Source: Incurvaria masculella (lineage: Eukaryota; Arthropoda; Insecta; Lepidoptera; Incurvariidae). From it: 64,000 nt of DNA. Positions 10,361-23,094 of this stretch are shown piece by piece. The stretch is from positions 9,238,001-9,302,000 of the forward strand of contig OX335650.1 in the NCBI GenBank assembly GCA_946894095.1. The letters run 5' to 3'. The position numbers were made by a program, and so were the translations under genes. Position 1 is the stretch's first letter; each line of letters begins with the position of its first letter. The notes under the pieces are model-generated. The model worked only from the letters and a program-made list of their open reading frames with translations. It was not told the DNA's origin and searched no databases.

Positions 10361-12180
10361 AAAACGATATGTTTATTAGTAGCAAAAAAGTAAAACCATG
10401 TTTATATTGTGTTGATTATTAGACATAGGTACGTATAATTAGATCCTGTTTTCAGAGTTTCAAATGCATTTGGTGTTGGTTTTAAATTCCAAACAAGATC
10501 TTGCTTTTAACAAATAATAAAAAGTCAAGTGGGAGAATTTTCTCGAATTTTTCGTAGAACTTTTTGTAACAAGAAAAATCTAGATAAAAAATTGCAGAGA
10601 CATTATAACTTGACTATATTACAAGATCATTACGGACGGGAGAATCCCCGTGAGTTTAATATCCCTATTTAAATGCCTATTATTGACCAACACAATGTTG
10701 TTGCGCGCGAACACGAAATAACTCCTATTTTGTGTCCTAATACATTTTGTTTTACATACTCGACCCTTCTGTCATGCCCACAACCATCCCAACAAAAAAA
10801 GCGCGCGAAGCTATAAGTAATACCTACCTTACCATTAACTTCGGGTCCAGACCCCAAAGAAAGGACCCCGGAGGCGAGACAGAACAATTAATTTTCGGGC
10901 GAAATGAATACGTGCACAAACGTTGGATCCTGGAAGGCGATGTGGATAAACCCTTAAAGCCGATGTTTTCTCGCTTCATCTTTTCACAGCATAATTTTAA
11001 CAGTGGATCTACTTGTTTGCCTTAGTAACCTGAGGCATAGATTAAAGAGGAAGGGATAGATTGCTCAAGTCATGCTAATGTTGAATAGGGATAATAATTC
11101 ACAGGTGGCGTTGCAATTCACATTTCAGGATACATTGAATAGATGATATTACTTAATGTATAGTTCAAATGTCCCGTTTTAATTACGCCTACCAAGGTAA
11201 AACATTAAATCAAGCTTAGTTTAATGACGGTATAACTAGTTTTGACAGTGACGGGGGATAAGTTTTCGGCGAGTTTTGTACGTTGAAGGATGTTACATAG
11301 CTATCTATGGCTGGCTGAGTTTGGTTAGGGATTCGTTTGATGTGAGTATATGAAATGTTTTCAGCATTAAATTAATATAAAATCACAAGAATATGTTATT
11401 TTCCCTACCCTGTTATTGCTATTATTTTAAGCTGTTCGCGTAGCACGAACGATCATTAATAAGAATTAGCAGATTCGTGTCTAATATGTCAACATTACGT
11501 GCTCGTTTCGAAGATTAGCGCCACCCAAGCGCAGAGAAACTGGGTTAGAACAATCAATCCCGTGACATGCTTCCTTTTCTTCTTCTTTGTCCCGCTAAGA
11601 GGTTCCTTTCATCACTCAGACTTTAAAAATACAGTGGCCCTTTGTATATTATGACATGCTTTTTGTCATTCATTTTCTCATGACGTAATTTATTTTGACC
11701 AAATTTTGTCATTCCGCAGATTTTTTCGAAATTGCGTTCAGTTGTGTGATAAGCTACGTTGAATACGCTCTTGTGATATGTTGCTTAATTTTCATAGCAT
11801 ACAATTAAATATGGATTGAAACATTTTGTTTGTGTATAAATATATATACAAAACATAGGAAACTCTCGAGAAGATGTGCGTTATCTGTACCATGAAAAGC
11901 ATTATTGTTGAGCTTTTATAAGGAGAACATTTCGCCCATGAAAGTGTTTCTACTCGCGATCTGTTCATTAGCACATTTTTCCTCACGAGATTATTGCGAA
12001 TTCTACCGCTATTTCCGGTGAAGCAGTCGTCTGATCATTGTTGCAAAACCAAATTATGTCGGCATCTGTGCTGGTCACTCTATTAAAACCGAAGTATTTT
12101 GAAATGTAAGTTCACAGTGAGATGCACTGTCCAATGCGATGAAAATTTAAGCAGTAAATTTAAAATTCAATATTCAGTCT
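10361..12180. other. Intron sequence, nothing recognised
   Basis: About 1.8 kb of AT-rich rdgC intron. Short open frames are present, with no splice context, family motif or repeat recognised. Confidence 0.45.
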
Positions 12181-12184
12181 GTTA

Positions 12185-12372
12185 GTCCTCCCGGCCTTCA
12201 GCGGTATGGAACCATTGCTTTCCACCGACGCACTAGATGTCGTCGTTCCACCTGGCGGGTGGCTTCCCACACTCCGTTTTCCTGTCCACGGCCGCCAGTG
12301 CAGGACACGGTTACTCCAACGGTCGTCGTCTCTTCGGCTGACGTGACCAGCCCACTGTCACTTGAGCTTAGC
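12185..12372 (-). mobile_element. RTE-type LINE C-terminal fragment
   Basis: On the - strand the translation reads GHVSRRDDDRWSNRVLHWRP, then TGKRSVGSHPPGGTTTS. This matches the C-terminal tail after the reverse transcriptase of insect RTE-like LINEs ('GHVARxxDxRW...WRPRxGKRSVGRPPxRW'). The frame shifts at the RW of the last motif. It lies head-to-head with another piece of the same element type at 12440. Confidence 0.65.
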
Positions 12373-12439
12373 TACCCGGTGTCCAATATCGACTATTTGG
12401 TACGTCGATTGATTGCACTATATCCCGCAGCAAAATTTA

Positions 12440-12575
12440 AATACCCGAGCATATGACCAGTGCGTCCTCCCGGTTATGGCGTACGGGTGTGAAACGTGGA
12501 CTCTGACGGTCGCCGTTGTCCAAAGGTTGAAAGTTGTCCACCATAAGCAATGGAGCGAGCCATGCTGCATGCAAA
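12440..12575 (+). mobile_element. RTE-type LINE reverse-transcriptase end fragment
   Basis: The frame encodes 'YDQCVLPVMAYGCETWTLTV' and 'VQRLKVVHHKQWSEPCC', matching the 'VLPVMTYGAETWTL' region at the end of RTE-type reverse transcriptases. After this point the similarity is lost by frame change. Opposite in orientation to the fragment at 12185-12372, so the two are either separate insertions or an inversion. Confidence 0.7.
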
Positions 12576-12599
12576 TTACATTGGACTTAATAAACAACC

Positions 12600-13897
12600 T
12601 GGAAATATTAAACTGTGTCTCTATCCTAATATTCTTTGGAACTCGGATTTCGTGAAAACATATATAAGAACAAACGGCATCAGCCTAACCGCCAAACATT
12701 GGCCTTTGATCCACACACGTTTTCCTTGCAAATGCTAATGCCTATTGTGGCGTCGAGGGTGATGCGCTTTGTACATAAATTTTGTTTACATATTTTTCTA
12801 TACAATTCTGGCTTCCATTTGAATACAGAAGTGCATTCTCTAAAAACGTACCATCTCTTCATATTCTTCATAAGCCGACATGTATGGGATAACTTGATAC
12901 CCGACGACATTTTCTTCAAATATGAAATGAGCCGACGGGAACTTTTCACCTTCGTATATTTACTTTGCGGCGGAATTCCACTAACACATTCAACTTGTGG
13001 CGAATCAATTTTGTCAACATGGCCACACCGCTTGTTGCCCAAGTAAACTTAGCCCATATCTTCCCGCCCCGCGAGCGTGGTACAGGCTGCGAACGCGCCC
13101 GTGCGACTAATCACAACGCGTGGGTAGTGACGACGCGTAGGCGTCTGTACACCTTACATTTGTATTTAATTCCACAATATTCCCTTTTTGAAGACAATTC
13201 GTGACGAAAGAATGACGAAACAGATATACAAGACGGAAGTAAGTGCAATCGTTGTGCGGTCGGACGGCCTTTGAGAACGGCCACGAATTGAGGAAGTGTA
13301 AAGGGAACATAGTACCCCTAATCGGAGTCCGTCTATGCCTGTAGAAGAAGCGAAAGAAGTATGCTGTAATCGAATTGCATGGCGTTCTGTCATCTCTACC
13401 TATCGTTCCGGGTATATATTATGCATGTAAAAATGTACTATACATGGACGGTTTTTTGTAGAACGCACGATGTTTGCACTTTGACGCAGTTGTTACACAA
13501 TCGTATAGCAAACATGCAACATAAAAAGAATTTAAGAATATTTAATAGCGAGAATTTTGACGTTAGAACGCTTACTATGCTTTTACACCGTAAATTCGTA
13601 AAAAATAAGTATTATGTCGAACATAGCTCCAATAAATATAACTTAAAAAAAAATTTTCACGAAGCCTTTCAACAACATTTTCTTGTGCTTCTAAAAGGTA
13701 ATTCTTCTCCTTCTAAAAGGTAAAATCCTTATCCCATCACATTTACTTTTCTTACCTAAGCTAAATAAAAGTTTCCTTGTATTCTCGAATGAAAACTAAT
13801 GTATACAATAATTGAATGCTAAGTTTATACGTGGCAAAATCGAATGAGATTTCCGGAATTGGATCCATACGAAAAGGTTCTGATTTTCCATGCAGTT
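12600..13897. other. Intron sequence, nothing recognised
   Basis: Several short open frames overlap on both strands. None shows a known motif or paired splice sites. Confidence 0.4.
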
Positions 13898-14266
13898 GTA
13901 GGATGTTATATTTAGTATTGTCTTTATTTCCGCGGCAAGTAAAATATAGGTTGCCCATAGACAACTGTCTATGGCTGAAGAAAGAAAAAATATGAAAAAG
14001 CCAATCAAGAGAGGACACACTGGGAGTCTCAAATTTCGAAACGTTGCCATGGGAATGTGACAAGTTTGGAAGATTCCGAAAGATAAAAATAAAAACAGGA
14101 GAATATCACTGAACTGAAAATGAAAATATTGGGTTCAGTTCGACTCCCGCGCCCGCACTGATCAGAGCTCCGTTGAGAGCTTTCATCGCGTTTTTGCAGC
14201 GCCATCTTGAAGGAATCCCCACCAATCGGAATGGTGTGAGGATCTCGCCTCTGGCCTTCGACGCAG
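13898..14266 (+). repeat. Left arm of 369-bp inverted repeat
   Basis: This arm is the reverse complement of 14722-15090. Comparing the two by eye I find a single mismatch, near 13950 (GGTTGCCC against GGTTTCCC). The arms are separated by 455 bp of unique sequence. The arm sequence itself matches no family I know. Confidence 0.9.
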
Positions 14267-14721
14267 ACCCTACAAACGAGACCGGCGGTAGGACTAGAGC
14301 TTCATCGGTATGTCGCATAAGCCTAACAGTTTTAAACTTCTGTTTGTGCAATGATAAACTTCAATAAACATCACTTCACCTTCATGCTGTGTGTTTGAAT
14401 ATTTCCTCAAAAGTCCTCTCAAAGCAGATGCATAGATTAGGTAGGGTTTGTACGTGTTTTCTTCCGTAGCTTCGACCCTGCACCTCAGATGAAACTGGAA
14501 CTGGTCGGACGGCTACAGGCTCCCTGCTCCACCTCCGCTCTCATCAACTGGCTGACTCCAAACATCACCGGAATAAACTGCACAGCCTCTACACTTGGTC
14601 TCTTATGAGAACCTGGTCAAAGAGTCATAATGTCTTTCACGGGCCGCGTGATCTGACTCGCACACCACCTGGTGTCGAGGACACGGCGGACACTCGCGGG
14701 AGGACTTCCCTCAGGGTGCAG
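14267..14721. other. Spacer between inverted-repeat arms
   Basis: 455 bp of unique sequence of fairly balanced composition. A 66-codon open frame starts at 14605 with no recognisable domain. No terminal signals of a transposon are visible. Confidence 0.5.
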
Positions 14722-15090
14722 CTGCGTCGAAGGCCAGAGGCGAGATCCTCACACCATTCCGATTGGTGGGGATTCCTTCAAGATGGCGCTGCAAAAACGC
14801 GATGAAAGCTCTCAACGGAGCTCTGATCAGTGCGGGCGCGGGAGTCGAACTGAACCCAATATTTTCATTTTCAGTTCAGTGATATTCTCCTGTTTTTATT
14901 TTTATCTTTCGGAATCTTCCAAACTTGTCACATTCCCATGGCAACGTTTCGAAATTTGAGACTCCCAGTGTGTCCTCTCTTGATTGGCTTTTTCATATTT
15001 TTTCTTTCTTCAGCCATAGACAGTTGTCTATGGGAAACCTATATTTTACTTGCCGCGGAAATAAAGACAATACTAAATATAACATCCTAC
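14722..15090 (-). repeat. Right arm of 369-bp inverted repeat
   Basis: Pairs with 13898-14266. Transcription through both arms would give a hairpin RNA with a stem of about 369 bp and a 455-nt loop. Confidence 0.9.
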
Positions 15091-15606
15091 ACAGTGAAGA
15101 AAAAAATGCTCCCTACATAATAAAGCAGTAACTAGTTCAATATAAATGGCTTTATTGGATCGGTATCCGTTCACATGCAAGTTCCGGTCGTTTAACTTAG
15201 ATGTGTCCGGGTTACCCTCATTGCTAAGGATATTCGTTGGGAAGGAAGTTGAATTATTTGATCTTTTTAAGTGAATGCGGCCTCAGATACCAGGTACCGA
15301 CAGGTCCTGAAGAGACCGAAAGTTATCGAAAGAGTATTAGAGATATAGGTCTCTACTACCTGCGGCACAGTCGTTTCGTCTGAAATAGAAAATAGAGACA
15401 CTATTTCCGGTCTATAGATTTTGGGATCTCTTTCTGTCATGCTGAAGTCAACCATAGTTTAAAAGGGACTTAGAAATACCTTTTATTTCCAGTGTATACG
15501 ATTGAGTGGAAACAACTGTACAATCGACCATATCGAAAATATTTTGCCGCGTTCAAAAGTCACGATAATTTTTAAAAACGCAAAAAACAGGACTAACTAT
15601 TGTTTC
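15091..15606. other. Intron sequence, nothing recognised
   Basis: No gene or repeat identified. Confidence 0.45.
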
Positions 15607-15830
15607 CAAGGATGGGAGTAGCAACCGAAACTAGTTTGTATCAGGGCGGGGCGTAGCCATTTTCACATGCAATAGCGGTAGCGCCGGACAGTGAGTTAGC
15701 TTACCAATTCGTATGCTACTGATTTTCTCGAGTTGCAACGACAAAAAAGAACACGTACGAACTTCACAGGACGATATTTAGTGCAACACACAATAAAAAA
15801 ATTCGTAAGCTAACTAACTACAGTAAGATA
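15607..15830 (+). repeat. Dispersed repeat R, uninterrupted copy
   Basis: It shares 'gtagcaaccgaaac', 'ttgtat..gggcggggcg', 'atttagtgcaac' and 'attcgtaagctaactaact' with 41540-41830 (same strand) and 60190-60600 (opposite strand), and in part with 7056-7130. This copy carries no insertion and so gives the unbroken order of the family's blocks. No coding capacity or clear terminal repeats were seen. Confidence 0.6.
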
Positions 15831-15879
15831 TTTTCCACTAACTAGTAGCATATATAAAGTTTCTCTAATCTATGTTCGT

Positions 15880-15990
15880 AGCTACGCTGCTAAAGCTCCG
15901 CGCAAATCCGCCGGTATGGTGCCTTGCTGAGCGTGGTTTCGCGAGGTGAGGTCGATTTGGCTTTTCTGGGTTTCTTTGGTCTCACAGGGT
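15880..15990 (+). repeat. Dispersed repeat Q
   Basis: 'caaatccgccggtatggtgc', 'ttgctgagcgtggtttcgcg' and 'ggcttttctg' also occur, as the reverse complement, at 27935-28060. No coding capacity. Confidence 0.6.
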
Positions 15991-16529
15991 TTTTCTAAAA
16001 AAAAACTTACGCATGCTTACACAAAAGTAATGAGTTGGATTAATATAATAATTAGTAATATGCTGCGATCTCACTCCCTAAAATATCCACGGTTTCTCAA
16101 ACTACGGCGACACAACGCTACATTTTGTAGTGTAACAGGCCGTATGTCTATCTGGACTCTACGAAATTCCGTCCCAATCGTTGCGAGTATGTGTAGCTAC
16201 ACAGGTTTGTTCCCTGCCTGACCTTCAACGTAATTAAGTTTAAATCCAGGTGACTATACGTAGTTCGAGCGAAGTGCTTTCTCAACGCAGCAAGGCTCAA
16301 AGGTTTCGCGGGCGCAGGGTGAAGGTTTCGCGTGAAAGGGATAGGACCTTTCCACTATCTTATGCTAATTTGATTCAATTGGGAGCCACTTTGCTCTTCA
16401 GATAGTTCAGTGAGCGAGGTTAATGTCTTACTTCTGGCCATGACACTTTTACAGGCCGGCTTGCAATTTCACCCACTTTTTGCCTGGCATGCCTGTATAT
16501 AAAGCGATATGCGAGCAATAACATATAGA

Positions 16530-17080
16530 CTAGGAGGTTGCGACAAAAATGGTAACGATAACGTAAATGGCTGAAACTGGGTTCACGGGATATAGTGCAA
16601 CCTTCTGAAGCTAAATGTGTTAGTCTGCCTGTGCCAAGTGGTTGCGTTACGTAGATAAGGCGGCTGAAAAATTTGTTATGGTGACAAAAAATATAAATGA
16701 TAAGATAAATGGATGCTAATGACGAAGCATGAAAGTATCAGTACATACTTGGTTAGCAATACAAAAACTGAACAAATTTTTGGTTGCATTTCGTACTTAT
16801 AGGCGATTTAGGTTACAGATATAACTTAGGTATATTTTAGTATTTAATAAAAAACCGACTGGCTATTGTTGCATAATTAATAGGTATCAATGTTTCTAGA
16901 AAATCTGTGTATTCATCAGCGGAAACATACCAACATATATTTTATATAGCCAATCTAGATAACGCAACCACTGGGAACAGGCAGACCGACATATTTAGCA
17001 TCAGAGGGTAGGTCTCTAACACGTGAACCCAGATTCAGCCATTTACCTTATCGTGACCAAAAATGTCGTGACCTCCCGGA
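16530..17080. mobile_element. TIR element family B, copy 1
   Basis: An element of about 550 bp. Left terminus: 'AGGAGGTTGCGACAAAAATG', then 'GTAAATGGCTGAAACTGGGT'. Right terminus (reverse complement): 'CGGGAGGTCACGACATTTTT', then 'GTAAATGGCTGAATCTGGGT'. The terminal repeats are therefore at least 50 bp long and imperfect. There is no transposase. Copy 2 (28438-28983) is almost collinear; 22499-22670 is an internally deleted relative. Confidence 0.8.
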
Positions 17081-17123
17081 ATAATAGTAGAACTACTGTT
17101 TCGACGTGTGGCCTGTAGTCTAG

Positions 17124-17253
17124 GGCAGAGATAAATAGTCGTAATAGAAACTAAGACTAACGGAAAGTAGTCCTTTGTGACGTTACTTTGTATTACTTTG
17201 AGATTTCCTACTTCTCGTTAGTCTTAATTTCTGTTACGACTATTTGTCTCAGC
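17124..17253. mobile_element. MITE family A, copy 2
   Basis: Termini 'GAGATAAATAGTCGTAATAG' and the complement of 'CTGTTACGACTATTTGTCTC'; the inner halves also pair ('aagactaacggaaagtag' with 'ctacttctcgttagtctt'). This copy shows that the terminal repeat runs a few bases beyond TAGTCG. It lies about 45 bp right of the family B element. Confidence 0.8.
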
Positions 17254-20167
17254 ATAAGGGTCTATTGATTGGCTCTATACACTTCTTTCTTTACATTGAA
17301 ATTTGCATATCCGATGATAATTCGGGTCACTGCGTTTTTCGGAACCCATGTAAAACATGTGAATATATTAATTAAAAGGAGAAGTAAATAAAATATGAAT
17401 TACCGTTTATTTGATATAATAACATTTACCTAATGTGTTTTCGTCGGAACCGTATCTCGGAATAATTTTTTTTGTTTTTTTTTATGTGACTGGACATGAT
17501 GGCTAATACCACACCTTCTGTCATGGTATTAGCCCAACACACATGTTAACACCACAACACCCAATTACATGAATTTATTGCATTACAAAAATACGTATTG
17601 CATATAATTTATGTATATGTAATAACTATTGTAATCATTTAGATACATGTGATTATTATATTTGTCTTATTAGCTAAAATCGTAGCACGTGTGGATTTAA
17701 ATTAAATACTTGGTACAGCGTCTCGTTTAAAAAAAAAAATATTATGAATACTATTTAGTAATAGCTTACAGTATTATAGTATTATAAATATTCGCAACGA
17801 AGTTATGGAACCAATTGTAATCCGAAAACAGACTTGAGGGTACCTTAACTGAATACTAAGATTTTCGTTAATGAATAATGTGAAAGTCCGCGATAATTTC
17901 GATGTCGGTATGTCTTCGATTTTTTTTACGTTGAAGTTTACGTAAAACTATTCACCGGTGACGTTGGTAGATATTCCACTTTGTATGCCAGCACCGCTCG
18001 CCATTCTACAGGAAGTACCTGGATCTGAAAATGATCCCAGGCTTCAGAGGGCGTTGTCACGTAACGCGCTGTGCCGCTGCGGAGATCGGATAAATTCCTC
18101 GGTGAAAAATTATGAAAAATGGAGACCAAGTTCCTCGTTCCCATTTTTGTAACGTGCCCGTAACAGTTATTTATGCAGTGAAATGTTTTGTCCTCCTTGT
18201 TTTCATGTCCTCCGATTATGGGTTTAGTCGTATTTACATATAAAGCCATAGGGTTAATGTATTTTTAAGAAGAATGTATTGTACACAGCTTAATGAATAC
18301 CAAATACAAATGAATATTCAAATCATGGTACTTATTGAGCTGGAAATGGTCAACTGTTATTTTTAACAGGTTCTTGATTGTTTCCGCCTTAGCCCCGGTT
18401 GCACAAAGAGACGGCTGAGTTAATCAATGTTCAAACACCTCACTTTTAGCGAATCGCATGGAGCTCCTTCCATTCTGTCCATAAAAAGTGACGTGTTTAA
18501 TCATACGTTGACGTTGATTTTGATTGATTTTCCTTTCGTTCGATGACCGATAATGTTGTTTGATTGTCAACTTCTGTTTTTGTAAACATTCTTCACCTGG
18601 TTATCAAGAGTAAAGTGATCTTGTAAGTGGTTTTTTATTTACATATAATATGTATTACATATACATGTCAGCTGTGTTTTTATAATAATTCTGTTTATAG
18701 TACTGAAAATGGGACAACTAAAGCTATTCTTAATTCATTCATTAATGAAACTTGTATGTCGGCTCTTCTCGAACCGACAGATTGTTAACGTGTCCAAGTG
18801 TAGGTAACCTACCTATGGATAAAAAATGAAATGAAATGAAAAATGAAATAAGTCTGTACAATTATTTCAATCGGAATAAAATTTAAAGTTAAAATATCAA
18901 ATAAAAATCTGCCATTATAACTTCACCTTGCACTTCAATAATTGATGTTTTCAATATGAAAATCAATTGTCCAAAAGCTTTGAAATCGAATGATGGAAAG
19001 GCAAATCTTTCCATATTTGTTTTTATTGGAAGGAAATAAAAATTCGGCTCGCGTTTTATGTGAAGTGGTTTGCCTGCTTTATCTCAGGCATTAATCAAGA
19101 TGTAAGATAAAGTTCCCAGTAATTCCTTCTTGTTTCGAGAGACTTAAGTACCGATCTATCAATAGTAGCTCGACGATCTTATACTCCAATTATACTTCAC
19201 TCAGCGAGCTAACAAAGCCTGATTGCATTACAAATGAGAAAACTAGATGCCGCCGCCGCCTCACGCCCTATTCAATATCAAAACAACATTTTCTTTCAGC
19301 ACAGTTCATGGTGTAGGGGCTAGAGGACTTGCCTTTCATGCGAGAGGTTGTGGATTAAATTTCCTCGTCCCGGTCATGCACTACTTTCTTTCTCTTTCTG
19401 GGTTGGATCTTTATGGTTCGGAACCCATGTAAAAAAGTAGGTTCCTTCCGATGTCTCTGTGTAGAAATAGTAGTAATCAAAAGAATGAAAATAATTATGA
19501 ATTAGATATGTATGTATTAAAAATATGTCCTATATTAATGTTTGCCTGTCGGTTTATTTAACGGTACTGAAATAAGTGAAGAAAAATAACACAGAAAAAT
19601 CCAGGATCGAGTAAAAATTTATGGAACAAAAATACAACCGGTACTGAATGATTTAGCATTAGGTCGACCGATCCCTGTATTTTCATGTCTAAAAGATGTA
19701 AAACCTTAAAGAGTCTTAACATATGTTAAGGTTCGTTCGTAATTAGCCACTAACGAAAGAAAATAGGTGCTGTGGAATGTTAATAGCTTACACTCAATCG
19801 ATAACACGGTGGCCAACTGGTGCCGGAAATTCGAATTTCCGAGAACCCGACTCTCCGCAGATAAAATGTACTTGTTCCGGACCGTCGTCGCCCCCTCAGC
19901 TCCTTTGATTTATTGAACAGATTCATTCTGTTATCCCTAACAAACGCCTTCCATGCCCTGTACACTCCTGGCGTGACACCTATACGTGATTAATCGCGCG
20001 AGATTTCGAGGCTTACTGAGCTGAGCTTTTGGTATTCATTCATTACCATTTGTTGTCCTTAAAACATACACTTTAAAGTCCCTAGACTAAAATTATTCAG
20101 GATGCTTGATCTACTGTAGTTATTTTTATGAACAGGTGCTAATGAAATTTAATCGATACATAACTTC
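17254..20167. other. Intron sequence with SINE scraps and a LINE-like tail
   Basis: 17487-17545 (- strand) is the 3' end of the SINE ('ggctaataccacac...tattagcccaacac'). 18810-18850 is an (AAATG)n run that could be a LINE tail. 19303-19445 (+ strand) is a SINE head with a decayed B-box ('gtggattaaattt'). The segment 17938-18249 has an open frame on the - strand that I do not recognise. Confidence 0.45.
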
Positions 20168-20783
20168 TTTGGGTGCCAACGGAATCCTATAACGAAGCCT
20201 TCGCAATCCGGCCATCCGTCTGTCCGTCCGTTTGTCAGAGGGCTGAATATAATGAACCGCAATAGGTTGACAACTGAAATTTTAAGAGAGTGTGTCTAAT
20301 GACACTATCATAACAATTAAAACATTATAAAAAATGAAGATTATACAATAAACTTTTTTTATGCAACCTGACATAGATGGCTAATACCACACAACTACCG
20401 TTATGATATTAGCCCAATACACCACATTCCCGAAGGAATTAGGTGCCATGCCAGGAACACGGTCAATTTTTCAATGCCGCTTCAACCATCTTTTCATCCA
20501 ATGCGATGGTACTAACCCGGGCGGACTTAACCCTACCACCTAGTAGGGGAAGAGGACCTACAGGTTTACATGGGTTCCGAACCATGGAACAGTTAGCATT
20601 CGTAACGAAATGCACTTATCCAACTCAACAGAGAAAGAAAGTGGTGCATGTCCCGGCGAGGATTTGAACCCAGACCTCTCGCTTGAAAGCTGTTCAAACG
20701 TGATTGTTTTGTATTAAATCTTGTACGATGGTATGGAACCCTTCGTGTGCGAGTCCGACTCGCACTTGGCTGGTTTTTTATTT
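20168..20783 (+). mobile_element. 'GGTTCCGTACC' lepidopteran repeat split by a SINE
   Basis: The left part (20168 to about 20352) has 'ccaacggaatcctataacga', 'ccgtctgtccgtccgt', 'gggctgaatataatgaaccg' and 'gacaactgaaatttt'. The right part (about 20695-20783) has 'gtatggaacccttcgtgtgc' and 'gagtccgactcgcacttggc'. These are the two halves of a non-coding repeat found throughout Lepidoptera, interrupted by a - strand SINE at 20353-20694. The uninterrupted version is at 47219-47413. Confidence 0.75.
20353..20694 (-). mobile_element. tRNA-derived SINE nested in another repeat
   Basis: On the - strand it has a B-box ('GGGTTCAAATCC' at about 20674-20663) and the full body: AAGTGCATTTCGTTACGAAT, GGTTCGGAACCCATGTAAAC, GTTAGTACCATCGCATTGGA, GGTGCCATGCC region and a terminal 'tattagccatctatgtcagg'. 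The poly-A end is towards 20353. Being inside the GGTTCCG repeat, it inserted later than that repeat. Confidence 0.8.
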
Positions 20784-22498
20784 TTATCCTTAGGACGCAT
20801 GTGTAAAGAACCATGACTAATTTTCTATTGACACAAAACCGGCGCCAACTTGAATACAAAACCAAATGTTAACTTATTTACACACATTTTAGTGCATAAT
20901 ATTAACCTTTTTTACTGCAAGGGACTAAAGATATTATCTATTAACACTTTCCTATTATCATCAACTTACAAACTCGCCTTCGCTGTTATTTTGGGCGTTC
21001 TCCTATGTAAAACAACAACAACGCAGCGGAAGTTGTATGCTGCGATTGATATAAGATGATCAAGTTCCATACGATGTCTCGTGCCTGATTTCTTAATCAT
21101 ATTATGAAATAGTTTTCTGATATTTTGCACATGAAATAAATTAACTGTAAGTATTTTTTTATACATTAACTTTTATCCGTTATATACGCCTCCAAAAATG
21201 TGTATACAAATACAAAAGGACGTATAGCATGGATATAAGTTAAGTCAGTAGTAACAGGAAGTAAACGTATAGACGTAGCTCCCAGTAAAAATATTTCTCA
21301 GTTAGCACAATTATTATTCCTAATTTTCCTTAAATCCTTATATTTCGCCTGAAGAATAAAAAAGATAGATCTATAATAACTATAAGTATAATACTAACCA
21401 GATATTCTGCACTCCAGCCTTGATTTGACTGAGGCATCAGGCACGAGCTGTATGCAACTGAACACCCCATTATCCTCTTAAGGTGGCCCAACCCGGCGGG
21501 CCTAATTCATTCGCGAGCACGGTACAAAACCGTGCTGTTGCGCTCTGGGACCTTCTCTGTTTCAAAGAATAAGACAGGCTCCGTGATGAGGAAGATGCAA
21601 CATGTTTACAAAAAAGACAATGTGCATAGCGTATGATATGGTAAGATTTACGAAATTTTTTATTTCAAAACGACTTCTAGCTGAAAGTAAACCACGACCG
21701 CTGTAGTCAAAAATCTAACCAACCACTAAAAACCAACTAGATTATAAGCTATGTCTGATGACTAATCTTTTTAAGATGTTCTTACTTTATCATTGCGTAA
21801 TCCACCTCCAAAGTTATTGTATAAAACGCGCGAAAAATTCGAACTTTCGGACCTTATAACTTAGAAACCAAATACAATTTTACAATGCCAATGGTCATCA
21901 GACATCTAGTTCGATCAAACAAAGCTATTTTGAGCAAAATTTTGGATCTATGACAAGAAATATGGGCGTGATCTTCTTTCCCCTTTTGTATGGGGAGATG
22001 AGCGGGATGGGCCACCTTAACCCTCCGAACTTGAATACCCACGTTTAGCTATTTTAAACTTTTTTCAATACAGCAATTAAAATTGACCGTCAAAGATTAT
22101 CCGTACCGGGTAACTCCAGGCGAGTTGATGAGGGTAAATCCTCGGTTAAAATGTCGTGACATCATCTGGACAGGGGAGGAAATGGGATGTCTTTTACAAT
22201 TTTCCCACCTTAATTACGCACGTATACCATTTGATGCCTAGTTCAACCTAACCTAACCTAACCCAACTACGGGTAAGCCAAAGAAACAGTGTTATGATTA
22301 AGGGTAGGTTTAGTTACTAATAATGTGGTAATGGTTAGATTTTGCGAACTTGGTTATGGATTGTGGCCAAATATTACTATTTATTGTCACAATCATTAGA
22401 CTTAATTTCTTTTGATTTGAGTAATTATAAATATATTTTAAATTATTCATATCTTTTTTTTCTAGTTAACATTTTAATTTTAAGAAACTTTTTTATTC
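20784..22498. other. Intron sequence with a CCTAA run
   Basis: A short (CCTAA)n tract lies at 22244-22264. 21480-22030 carries moderately GC-rich text without a convincing frame. Nothing else is recognised. Confidence 0.4.
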
Positions 22499-22670
22499 CG
22501 GGAGGTCACGACATTTTTGGTCACGATAAGGTAAATGGCTGAAACTGAATTCATAGCATAAAGACCATTCCTCTGATGCTAAATGTATCGGCATGGCTGC
22601 GCCAAGTGATTGCGTTGCCTAGATAAGGTGCCTATCGTTATCGTTACCATTTTTGTCGCGCCCTCCTAGT
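22499..22670. mobile_element. TIR element family B, internally deleted copy
   Basis: It begins 'CGGGAGGTCACGACATTTTT' and ends with the complement of the other family B terminus ('GTCGCGCCCTCCTAG'). At about 172 bp it has lost some 370 bp of interior relative to 16530-17080. It lies in inverted orientation to the other two. Confidence 0.75.
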
Positions 22671-23094
22671 TTATTTTGTCTACGTCATATGCCTACATTT
22701 AAGATTAATTTATGTTTTAATGTCTTGTTTCTGTTTCTTTTCATTGTTGAGAACATTCACTGTCTAATGTTTAGGAAGTTCGCTCGTTATGGGTAATTGG
22801 TGATATTTATTGTAGTTTGTATTCATAGCGTATTTCCCTCTTGATAAATGGTACATACCGAAAAAATACTTATCTTGAAGAATGCAATTTTCTGGTCTCC
22901 ACGTGAGGATCATCGATTTATTTATGCAAGAGAATATCCAAGAAGGGGTGATTCATTGCATGTATTATACCGTGATGAACGTGTGTTTTTTTTCGCTGGA
23001 AGTATATAGATAGATGCGCAATGGAATTGAAACAAAAATAGGAACGTCAGAACGCTACATTAGCCTCAAATAGGCTTTGGTTTGTTCCTCCCTT

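Noticed and set aside
13761..14063. Protein-coding frames in the inverted-repeat arms (SSLDWLFHIFSFFSHRQLSM-type peptides)
   Set aside because: The same peptide appears in both arms only because the arms are identical; no domain, codon bias or splice sites support it.
22244..22264. Interstitial telomere (CCTAA run)
   Set aside because: Only about four units; similar short runs elsewhere in the window show no array.
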